This document shows positions 1 through 4,812 of a stretch of 8,117 bases of DNA, piece by piece; the first letter of the stretch is position 1, and every line of letters starts with the position of its first letter. The notes below the pieces were generated by a model. That model was not told where the DNA came from and ran no database searches. It worked only from the letters and a program-made list of their open reading frames with translations. Origin of the DNA: Actinomycetota bacterium (GTDB lineage Bacteria > Actinomycetota > Aquicultoria > Aquicultorales > Aquicultoraceae); assembly GCA_030017355.1 (NCBI GenBank), contig JASEIR010000114.1, forward strand, positions 1 through 8,117, in the 5' to 3' direction. A program made the position numbers and the translations under genes.

Positions 1-119
1 GTAGTAGAGAGCCTATATCCTATCTCTCTTGCAAGCTTAGGAAAACTATAATTTCTCTCTCTCATAAGCTCTCTTAAAGCATCTGAAAAATCTCTGTGAG
101 TTCTCTCAAGTCTGCCCAT
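1..119 (-). CDS. Partial helix-turn-helix (XRE-like) DNA-binding protein, N-terminus only
   Basis: The minus strand is open from an ATG at 119 to the left edge and gives 39 residues starting MGRLERTHRDFSDALREL. The segment from residue 11 has the spacing of helices 1 and 2 of a lambda-repressor-like domain: F, then L four residues on, an E-R pair, then LAREIG followed by the start of a recognition helix (LST). It aligns without gaps to the complete regulator at 224-442, sharing F, L, ER, LA and IG, so the two look like distant paralogues facing away from each other. ATG 119 is the only usual start codon after the upstream in-frame stop at 174-176. No ribosome binding site precedes it. A TATAAT lies 6 nt upstream, which suggests a leaderless message. 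All eight Arg codons are AGA or AGG. The C-terminal part and the real target are outside the window. Confidence 0.72.
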   Translation of the reverse strand, partial: MGRLERTHRDFSDALRELMRERNYSFPKLAREIGYRLST

Positions 120-125
120 GAAATA

Positions 126-156
126 ATTATAAGCTTGCAGTTGGAACTTTTGACAA
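126..156 (-). promoter_or_regulatory. Candidate promoter of the partial HTH gene, probably leaderless
   Basis: On the minus strand a TTGTCA (151-156) is followed after 19 nt by a perfect TATAAT (126-131). The spacing is longer than the ideal 17. Transcription would begin about 6-8 nt beyond the -10 box, which is at or next to the ATG at 119, so the message would have almost no leader. The -35 box overlaps one of the two TTGACAA repeats, so a protein bound there could affect both divergent promoters. Confidence 0.4.
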
Positions 157-169
157 CCATTATTGACAA
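150..169. repeat. Two TTGACAA boxes 13 bp apart in the divergent intergenic region
   Basis: TTGACAA occurs at 150-156 and again at 163-169, so the repeat period is 13 bp. The box is nearly its own reverse complement (TTGTCAA), so it can resemble a -35 element on either strand. Both copies lie between the two divergent helix-turn-helix genes. They could be alternative -35 boxes or operator half-sites; the sequence alone does not decide. Confidence 0.4.
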
Positions 170-182
170 TGCCCTAAACTTT

Positions 183-217
183 TTGTTACCTTTCAGTAAA
201 CGGTTAATATACAGGGG
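183..217 (+). promoter_or_regulatory. Candidate promoter and ribosome binding site of the XRE regulator
   Basis: A weak -35 (TTGTTA, 183-188) and -10 (TAATAT, 205-210) are separated by 16 nt. AGGGG at 213-217 sits 6 nt before the ATG at 224. Neither promoter box is strong alone. The same arrangement recurs upstream of the next plus-strand gene with many identical bases, which raises confidence that this is a functional control region. Confidence 0.35.
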
Positions 218-223
218 TCTCGT

Positions 224-442
224 ATGCCTTCATTTGCTACTAAGCTTGAAAAGATTTTACATGAGCGAAGTATCAACCAGAGTGCTCTAGCTAAAAAGAT
301 TGGTGTCGATAAGAGCCTCATGAATAAATGGGTTAAGGGACGACATGTTCCTTCGGCTCGCTTTATGACCAAGATAGCAAGAGAGCTGGGGATGACCGAA
401 CAAGAAATATTTTTTGATCCAGACTTTAGCCATCTTGACTAG
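224..442 (+). CDS. Small XRE-family transcriptional regulator
   Basis: This complete protein of 72 residues is almost entirely one lambda-repressor-like helix-turn-helix domain. Helix 1 is about residues 4-15. Helix 2 is about 18-27 (QSALAKKIGV), with the usual Gln at its start. The recognition helix is about 29-38 (DKSLMNKWVKG), followed by the typical G-R-x-x-P turn and two closing helices up to about 62 (ARFMTKIARELGM). There is no ligand or dimerisation domain beyond a short acidic tail, so it probably acts as a small dimeric repressor. The ATG is preceded by AGGGG at a spacing of 6 nt. It diverges from a second HTH gene at 119-1 and precedes an unrecognised gene at 502 that has a similar upstream block. 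Autoregulation is an inference from that context. The family call is firm; the target is unknown. Confidence 0.88.
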   Translation: MPSFATKLEKILHERSINQSALAKKIGVDKSLMNKWVKGRHVPSARFMTKIARELGMTEQEIFFDPDFSHLD

Positions 443-459
443 CGGCCTTTGTTATCTGT

Positions 460-495
460 TTGACGCCTAACAGTAACTGCTTGATAGTTAGGTAG
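460..495 (+). promoter_or_regulatory. Candidate promoter with inverted repeat upstream of the 98-residue gene
   Basis: TTGACG (460-465) and GATAGT (483-488) are separated by 17 nt and form a moderate promoter candidate. AGGTAG (490-495) lies 6 nt before the ATG at 502. A perfect 6-bp inverted repeat, CCTAAC (466-471) and GTTAGG (487-492) with 15 nt between the arms, frames the spacer and overlaps the -10. CAGTAACTG (471-479) inside it is a short palindrome. This is where a repressor operator would be expected. A TATAAT at 498-503 also overlaps the start codon and could instead drive a leaderless start at ATG 511. Confidence 0.35.
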
Positions 496-501
496 ATTAT
501 A

Positions 502-798
502 ATGAAGGGTATGATAGAGCTGGTAGGAAGACTTCCTAATAAGCTACGCCTAGTAGTGCAGTTGCCATTTAGCAAGTGGAAAATTGAAAATGTTTGCCGG
601 AGGAATTTAAAATCTCATCTTAAATCAGCTGATAGTCTTCTTATGGATGAATATTTTGCTCTTACCAAGGCGTTGGAACAGGAGAAAGATCCGAAAGAAA
701 GGCAAAAGATTATGGATTGCATCTCTAAGGTAGAGGCCATAATGGAAAAAAGGCGCAAGCTAGGCAAGATTCTTAGCTTTAGCAAACACTTTATATAG
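502..798 (+). CDS. Small basic protein of unknown function
   Basis: I do not recognise this 98-residue protein. It is rich in Lys and Arg and has no membrane segment or signal peptide. Residues 1-35 are basic with scattered hydrophobics (GRLPNKLRLVVQLPFSKW). Residues about 42-87 look like a helical hairpin: two amphipathic helices (DSLLMDEYFALTKALEQEK and ERQKIMDCISKVEAIMEKRR) joined at D-P-K. That shape would fit a small nucleic-acid or protein-binding adaptor, but nothing proves it. The ATG at 502 follows AGGTAG at 6 nt; ATG 511 is an alternative. It lies 59 nt after the XRE regulator on the same strand, with a similar upstream block, so the two may be co-regulated. It converges on the SwrB-like gene. 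That it is a real gene is likely but not certain. Confidence 0.6.
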   Translation: MKGMIELVGRLPNKLRLVVQLPFSKWKIENVCRRNLKSHLKSADSLLMDEYFALTKALEQEKDPKERQKIMDCISKVEAIMEKRRKLGKILSFSKHFI

Positions 799-817
799 TA
801 GTTGTAATAGTAGTTGT
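795..817. repeat. Short tandem repeat (12-bp period) at the end of the 98-residue gene
   Basis: ATAGTAGTTGT at 795-805 is repeated exactly at 807-817, and the first copy includes the TAG stop codon of the upstream gene. It looks like a small local duplication. The 69-bp space between the convergent genes (799-867) otherwise holds only weak hairpins, such as GCCT-GGGT-AGGC, with no T-run. I therefore see no convincing terminator for either gene. Confidence 0.5.
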
Positions 818-867
818 TATAACTTGGTATCTATAGGAGGGCATGTACGGCCTGGGTAGGCTAAATG

Positions 868-1401
868 CTACATCATTGACTGCCTTGGCTGCTGCGGAGG
901 GGCTTGCCCTCCTATGGTATTTATCTCCATAAGGTTGATAATAAGTTGGACCTCATCAGCGCTCATACCAGCATGTCTTGCAATCTGAGCAACACTCCAT
1001 CCCTTACGGCTCAACTCATGTACTTCTTTATGTCTAAGGGATTGGCTTTGCGTGCTTGAAGTCGATGGTTGGGCTGGTTCGTCTTTTTTCTGGGGCTCTA
1101 CGATTGGTTTGAGTTCGTCACCATATTCATAATAGTACTGTAGTTGGCGGATTCTATCGTCAGCCGCTTCAATCATTTGATCAAGCTTAGTGGCAGCGTT
1201 GTTCATGTCAGCTAAGGCTTTTTGAACTGATTCTTGGATTTCTTTTATCATTAAACTCAGCGAGTTTTCGAGTGAGTGAAGTTCTTCGCGTTGCTTCTGT
1301 GCCCGATCCGCGGCAGATATCTTTCTTAAGATAACCCAAGCTAGAATAGGAATTGAGATCAAAGTTGCTGACAGCAGTAAAACAATTAGTTGGGATCCCA
1401 T
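868..1401 (-). CDS. SwrB-like single-pass membrane protein with coiled coil and C-terminal HTH-like segment
   Basis: The 177-residue protein has three parts. Residues about 4-26 form an N-terminal membrane helix followed by positive residues (LRKISAADR). About 30-92 is a long charged coiled coil. After a Gln/Ser/Pro linker, about 124-158 forms an HTH-like segment (VHELSRKGWSVAQIARHAG, then SADEVQLIINL). The last element is the signature of the DUF6115/SwrB-type family as I know it. In Bacillus subtilis, SwrB (167 aa) is encoded directly downstream of sigD and helps activate flagellar export and basal body assembly. Size, layout and position after the flagellar sigma factor all agree here, so a role in basal body maturation is a reasonable inference. 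Its AGGAG overlaps the stop region of the preceding gene, only 13 nt away. The C-terminal GQAPPQQPRQSMM tail is probably disordered. Confidence 0.75.
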   Translation of the reverse strand: MGSQLIVLLLSATLISIPILAWVILRKISAADRAQKQREELHSLENSLSLMIKEIQESVQKALADMNNAATKLDQMIEAADDRIRQLQYYYEYGDELKPIVEPQKKDEPAQPSTSSTQSQSLRHKEVHELSRKGWSVAQIARHAGMSADEVQLIINLMEINTIGGQAPPQQPRQSMM

Positions 1402-1414
1402 AAATACCTAGCTC

Positions 1415-1738
1415 CTAAATCTTTATATCAATAATGTGCTCAGAGGTTTTTAATTTGCTGATTTCTTTGTCTTTATTAGCTTGACTATTATTTGGTTGCT
1501 CTTGCTTGCTTCTATCTTGAGACTTTTGTCTAGCTCCTTCTTCTTTGCTTTGGATTCGCACCTCGTCAGTCTGGGGCGAGGAATTAATCTTGCGCTCTTT
1601 TATCTCACTTTGCTTTTGCAATTGCTCAGCAAATTGCTGCTGTTGAACTTTAGATTGCTGCTGCTGTGCCTGTTGTAATCGTTCAACTTCCTGTGTTTTC
1701 TGAATGATTATCTGAAGATCAGTTGGCCGGATTGACAT
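1415..1738 (-). CDS. Gln-rich coiled-coil protein of unknown function in the flagellar operon
   Basis: I cannot name this 107-residue protein. Residues 1-18 (MSIRPTDLQIIIQKTQEV) and the last ten (SEHIIDIKI region) look ordered. The middle is low-complexity: first a Gln-rich helix (about 19-45, with runs such as QQAQQQQ), then a charged, Lys/Ser/Gln-rich, probably disordered part. My recollection is that proteins with this start, a Gln-rich middle and an IDIKI-like end occur beside fliA in clostridial flagellar clusters, but this needs a search. There is no membrane segment. AAGGAT lies 5 nt before the ATG. The SwrB-like gene follows after 13 nt, so the two are probably co-translated and may work together. 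The 119-bp gap before it holds a possible extra promoter. That it is a real gene is supported by position, ribosome binding site and operon packing. Confidence 0.72.
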   Translation of the reverse strand: MSIRPTDLQIIIQKTQEVERLQQAQQQQSKVQQQQFAEQLQKQSEIKERKINSSPQTDEVRIQSKEEGARQKSQDRSKQEQPNNSQANKDKEISKLKTSEHIIDIKI

Positions 1739-1804
1739 GGCCTATCCTTATCCTAAATGAGACCTGCCATTGGCTACTGGTTTGCAACATTAGTATGATA
1801 ATGA

Positions 1805-1813
1805 ATTATATCA
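1805..1813 (-). promoter_or_regulatory. Possible extended -10 promoter for the Gln-rich and SwrB-like genes
   Basis: The minus strand reads TGATATAAT, an extended -10 (TG, one base, then a perfect TATAAT), in the 119-bp gap between fliA and the Gln-rich gene. The -35 position (about 1828-1833, TGGATG) is poor, as is common for extended -10 promoters. It would start transcription roughly 60 nt before the ATG at 1738. I looked for a FliA-type promoter (TAAA, 15 nt, GCCGATAT) here and found none. The rest of the gap shows no terminator or other structure. Confidence 0.3.
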
Positions 1814-1857
1814 TGCTAGCCTTTGGTCATCCACCAGAAATTGCTTAGGTGGCTTGC

Positions 1858-2619
1858 TTATTCAAAAGAAAGCAGCTTTTCTCGAAGTTTGAGGACAGCC
1901 TTCGTTCGTATTTGTGAGATTCTTGATTCTGATAGATCCAATACTTCGCTGGTCTCTTTTAAAGTAAGGCCTTCGTAATAGTATAATGTGATGACAAGCC
2001 TTTCCTGCTTACTTAGGCTTTCTATTCCATCAATTAAAGCTTTTCTGGTTTCTGTCAGCTCAATAAGCTCTATTGGATCATAAGAATTTTTATCTTCAAT
2101 CCGATCACCAAGGGTAGTGCTGCTCTCGCCGTCTTGCATTGCTAGCTCATCAAGCGATAGAAGAGGAAGCCTGCTGGTCTCTGCTAGCATACTATTTAAG
2201 GTTTCCATATCCACGTTAAGTTCTTTTGCAACTTCTTCATCCGTTGCTGCTCTACCGAGACGCTTTTCAACCTCAGCATAGGCTTTGCCGAGCTGCTTTG
2301 CCTTCTGGCGCATTGACCTTGGCGCGGTATCAATTGCTCTTAAGCCGTCAAGAATGGCTCCGCGAATTCGCGGAATAGCGTAGGTTTCAAATTTAATGCC
2401 TCTGTTATGGTCGAACTTCTCGATGGCATCAATTAAGCCGAAGATACCGTAGCTCACAAGGTCGTCTTTATCGACTTCAGGCGGAAGATTGTCTTTGACC
2501 CTCTCGGCAACGTATTTTACAAGCGATAGATGGTCAATTATTAGCTGCTCTTTTGCTTCTGGATCACGATATAATTTAAAAAGTATCCATTTACTTGGAG
2601 TGGCTACTGCGCTACTCAT
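1858..2619 (-). CDS. fliA: Flagellar RNA polymerase sigma factor FliA/SigD (sigma-28 family)
   Basis: This 253-residue sigma-70-family protein has the usual length and layout of FliA/SigD/WhiG. Region 2 (about 29-96) carries the core-binding and -10 recognition motifs DLVSYGIFGLIDAIEKFD and the FETYAIPRIRGAILDGLR segment. Region 3 is about 101-177. Region 4 (about 190-250) ends in the -35-binding helix-turn-helix LTLKETSEVLDLSESRISQI. It would direct RNA polymerase to late flagellar promoters and is normally held by the anti-sigma factor FlgM, which is not in this window. The motif after region 2, usually D-W-[VL]-P-R-S/T in this family, reads DTAPRS (residues 97-102), so the Trp is Thr98. 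GGTGAG lies only about 2-3 nt before the ATG, which is close, but no better in-frame start exists. It follows the two-helix membrane protein after 37 nt. Confidence 0.95.
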   Translation of the reverse strand: MSSAVATPSKWILFKLYRDPEAKEQLIIDHLSLVKYVAERVKDNLPPEVDKDDLVSYGIFGLIDAIEKFDHNRGIKFETYAIPRIRGAILDGLRAIDTAPRSMRQKAKQLGKAYAEVEKRLGRAATDEEVAKELNVDMETLNSMLAETSRLPLLSLDELAMQDGESSTTLGDRIEDKNSYDPIELIELTETRKALIDGIESLSKQERLVITLYYYEGLTLKETSEVLDLSESRISQIRTKAVLKLREKLLSFE

Positions 2620-2656
2620 CTCTCACCGTCTTTAACATTAACCGTTTGCCTGCTAA

Positions 2657-3106
2657 TTAATTATTTTCTTTATCGGTCTCTATTCTTCGGGGCTTAAATG
2701 GTTCAAATGTTTTCATTTCTGGTGGTTCTTCATCTTCTAGTTCACCATTTAGCTCAAGAGCGGTTGGAGATGATGAGGTTAAATCGAGGTTTTGCCCTTT
2801 CAAATCTGTTTCATCGTTTTCTTCAGTGCTATCTGCTTGCGATGAATTATTTCTATAGCTTGAGCCTTGAAAATCTTGATTCTTGCTAAGCTCGGCAATT
2901 GATTTTCTGGCTGCTCCTATAATAACTGAGTTTATGATGGCAAGGGTAGTCCAAACGCATACTGCGCTAACAATAAATACAAGAAAAAACCGCTCAATAA
3001 CTATATAGAATATGTCACCGCCTGTTACAAGGGCTATAAGGGAGGAAAGCATACTTAAGAGGAAGCCAGAAAGAACTGTAACTTTAATAATGGTTTCTCT
3101 GGTCAT
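2657..3106 (-). CDS. Two-helix membrane protein with acidic disordered tail, unknown function
   Basis: I do not recognise this 149-residue protein. Two hydrophobic stretches (about 6-28 and 34-64) with a short G-G-D loop would form a membrane hairpin. A basic patch (AARKS) follows, so the long tail should be cytoplasmic. Residues about 75-132 are polar, rich in Ser, Asn, Glu and Asp and probably disordered. The end (about 130-145, MKTFEPFKPRRIETD) is compact and basic and could be a short binding motif. The ATG directly abuts the TAA of the PilZ gene, and its AGGAG (7 nt spacing) lies inside that gene, so translation is coupled. It sits between a c-di-GMP receptor and the flagellar sigma factor, where Bacillus has chemotaxis genes. 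A motility-linked membrane role, perhaps with the PilZ protein, is inference only. Confidence 0.75.
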   Translation of the reverse strand: MTRETIIKVTVLSGFLLSMLSSLIALVTGGDIFYIVIERFFLVFIVSAVCVWTTLAIINSVIIGAARKSIAELSKNQDFQGSSYRNNSSQADSTEENDETDLKGQNLDLTSSSPTALELNGELEDEEPPEMKTFEPFKPRRIETDKENN

Positions 3107-3781
3107 TTATATGCTCCTATAAGGACGACTCCTTCTCCCAGCACGCTTTATCTGTTCTTTAAACAAGTGACCAATGATACGATCTCTATCTCTTTCCTCA
3201 ATGAGTGAGAATTGTATGCAAAGCAAGCTCATGCCGTTTATAGGCTCGTTAGAAGCGCATCTTATCACTTCTCCAATAAGGTTTATATTTTGACCGGCAA
3301 CATCCATTTCCACCCTAACAGGTGTTCCTACCGCTAGCTCATCTTCTACTGGGATAACAAGGGCTGTCCCATTTCCACTTAGGTTCTTTACAGCTGCCTC
3401 CTTTAGCTCATCGTTATAGATATCCACTGGATCAGTAATCTGTCGGTACCTTGCTCTTACAAGCGGTTCTGACAAACGAAAGAACTTACGGCGCTGCAGA
3501 TGTGATGCTTCTCTGGATAGGGCTAGGGTTAGGTTTACTGGGTCTTGCTTAATCTCTTGGACTTGCGCCAAGAACCTGAAGACCCCATCTTCTGATAGGC
3601 AAACCAATATAACCTTATCGCCTTTATTAAGATCGATTGAGCGCGGCTCTTCGGTTATAAGTTCGCATGTTAAGATTCTATAATCATCTGAAACGGAGCC
3701 TATAATAAAGTGCAGCTTTTCATCGGGTTTTACCTCAATTGTGACAAGGACCCCCGGTTTTAAAATTCTAGTGGTTCTCAA
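3107..3781 (-). CDS. Flagellar brake protein, YcgR/FlgZ-type PilZ c-di-GMP receptor
   Basis: The 224-residue protein has a beta-rich N-terminal YcgR-type domain (about 5-90) and a PilZ domain (about 95-210). Both c-di-GMP-binding motifs are intact: RxxxR at residues 98-102 (RKFFR) and [D/N]xSxxG at 133-138 (NLSGNG). In YcgR, YpfA/DgrA and FlgZ, c-di-GMP binding lets the protein act on the flagellar motor or stator and slow swimming; the same is expected here. The start is TTG at 3781, supported by AGGTGA at 3789-3794 with a 7-nt spacer and by the lack of any in-frame ATG before residue 159. That ribosome binding site overlaps the flhG stop codon, and only 11 nt separate the genes. Its stop touches the ATG of the next gene. 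The family assignment is firm; the direction of the effect on motility is by analogy. Confidence 0.93.
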   Translation of the reverse strand: MRTTRILKPGVLVTIEVKPDEKLHFIIGSVSDDYRILTCELITEEPRSIDLNKGDKVILVCLSEDGVFRFLAQVQEIKQDPVNLTLALSREASHLQRRKFFRLSEPLVRARYRQITDPVDIYNDELKEAAVKNLSGNGTALVIPVEDELAVGTPVRVEMDVAGQNINLIGEVIRCASNEPINGMSLLCIQFSLIEERDRDRIIGHLFKEQIKRAGRRSRPYRSI

Positions 3782-3788
3782 AAAGATG

Positions 3789-3794
3789 TCACCT
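3789..3794 (-). promoter_or_regulatory. Ribosome binding site fixing the TTG start of the PilZ gene
   Basis: The minus strand reads AGGTGA, then 7 nt, then TTG. The site shares bases with the TAG stop of flhG. It is the main reason for choosing the TTG at 3779-3781, because no ATG is available near the N-terminus. Confidence 0.75.
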
Positions 3795-4812
3795 ATCTTT
3801 CAAATAGTCTTGAGAGAAAGCCACGGAAGCCATTTCTGCCAGCCCCTGGCTTTCTTTCTATATTCTCTTTATCAAGGGCTGAGGCGATTTGTTTTACGCA
3901 CTTTGCCGCTTTTGATCCAGGGTACTCCAATACGAAGGGTGCTTGTTTTCTAACCGACATTATGACCATTGGATCAGTTACAATAAATCCTAGGGTCTCA
4001 ATTCTTTTGTTTAGAAATTGCCTGGTAGCCATTGCCATGCGTCCTGCAATTTCCTTACCTTCGCTCTCGCTGGATACCATGTTAACCACAACTTTTATAT
4101 CGACCTCTGAATCTCTTTGCGTTAGCACTTTTATCAACCCATAGGCATCTGTTATTGCAGTTGGTTCAGGTGTCGTTATAACTATTGCTTCTCGAGCGGC
4201 TAGAATAAAGGAGATAACATCTTTGGATATGCCGGCACCTGTATCAATTAAACTAATATCTGCATCTTGCTCAAGTTTGTTGAAACTTTCAATTAATTTC
4301 TCCTGCTGTTGATCGCTTAGGTTTGCAAGCTCTGGAATACCAGAGCCACCAGGGACAATCTTAAGTGAGTGCGGGCCGTTTACTAATATTTCCTGGATGG
4401 TTTTTTCACCATCGATAAGATGCTTTAGATTGTATTGGGGGTTGATGCCAAAAAGCACGTCTATGTTGGCTAAGCCTAGATCAGCATCTAAAATCATCAC
4501 TTTTCGGCCACGCATAGCCAGTGCAATACCCAGATTAGCAACCAAGCTACTTTTCCCAACGCCTCCCTTGCCGCTGCTTACAGCAATAACTCGGTTTTTA
4601 GCAGCTTGCGGGGATAGTATATCTGCTGGGGGAGGCGTGATTACCGGTGCTGGGGCTTGAGAGACTTCAGGTTTTGGGGCTTTAACAATTGGGCTTCTTT
4701 CAATTGATACCATGTCTGATTTTATCACAGGATCAATGATTAAATTAGCCCGCTCGCGCTCTTCTCTAATCCTTTGCGCTAGTTCGCGAAGTTTTCTAGC
4801 TTGATCTTCCAT
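3793..4812 (-). CDS. flhG: FlhG (YlxH/FleN), MinD-like ATPase controlling flagellar number
   Basis: The 339-residue protein is a ParA/MinD-type ATPase. The deviant Walker A is KGGVGKSS (residues 82-89), the switch I region is DADLGLANID (109-118), and the Walker B segment is SLIDTGAG (187-194). The N-terminus carries DQARKLR (3-9), which fits the DQAxxLR motif that stimulates the FlhF GTPase. The C-terminus ends in GFRGFLSRLFER (328-339), a likely amphipathic membrane-targeting helix. FlhG acts at the membrane with FlhF to set the number and place of flagella. A Pro/Ala-rich linker (about 41-68) makes it longer than typical FlhG of roughly 290-300 residues. It overlaps flhF by 17 nt and has AGGGGT 8 nt before its ATG. 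The motif set distinguishes it clearly from cell-division MinD and from plasmid ParA. Confidence 0.94.
   Translation of the reverse strand: MEDQARKLRELAQRIREERERANLIIDPVIKSDMVSIERSPIVKAPKPEVSQAPAPVITPPPADILSPQAAKNRVIAVSSGKGGVGKSSLVANLGIALAMRGRKVMILDADLGLANIDVLFGINPQYNLKHLIDGEKTIQEILVNGPHSLKIVPGGSGIPELANLSDQQQEKLIESFNKLEQDADISLIDTGAGISKDVISFILAAREAIVITTPEPTAITDAYGLIKVLTQRDSEVDIKVVVNMVSSESEGKEIAGRMAMATRQFLNKRIETLGFIVTDPMVIMSVRKQAPFVLEYPGSKAAKCVKQIASALDKENIERKPGAGRNGFRGFLSRLFER

Noticed and set aside
21..62. CT-rich, microsatellite-like runs
   Set aside because: They are the reverse complement of AGA and GAG codons for Arg and Glu in the partial HTH gene.
96..290. Plus-strand open frame of 64 codons
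   Set aside because: It overlaps the divergent HTH gene, the intergenic region and the start of the XRE gene in another frame. It has no ribosome binding site and no recognisable protein pattern.
851..877. Hairpin-like sequences between the convergent genes, possible terminator
   Set aside because: Stems of only 4-5 bp and no T-run on either strand.
834..932. AGGAGG followed by ATG at 843 on the plus strand, opening a frame of about 29 codons
   Set aside because: The spacing of 2 nt is too short, and the frame is mostly antisense to the end of the SwrB-like gene.
1481..1678. Leucine-rich plus-strand open frame resembling a membrane peptide
   Set aside because: It is the antisense of the Gln-rich codons (CAA/CAG read backwards give Leu codons) of the gene at 1415-1738.
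1790..1833. FliA-type (sigma-28) promoter in the gap after fliA
   Set aside because: GATAT is present but neither the GCC before it nor a TAAA at the right distance.
4397..4660. Plus-strand open frames antisense to flhG, flhF and flhA (also at 3741, 3962, 5712, 7082 and 7814)
   Set aside because: They are shadows of well-supported genes on the other strand, with no ribosome binding sites or family features.
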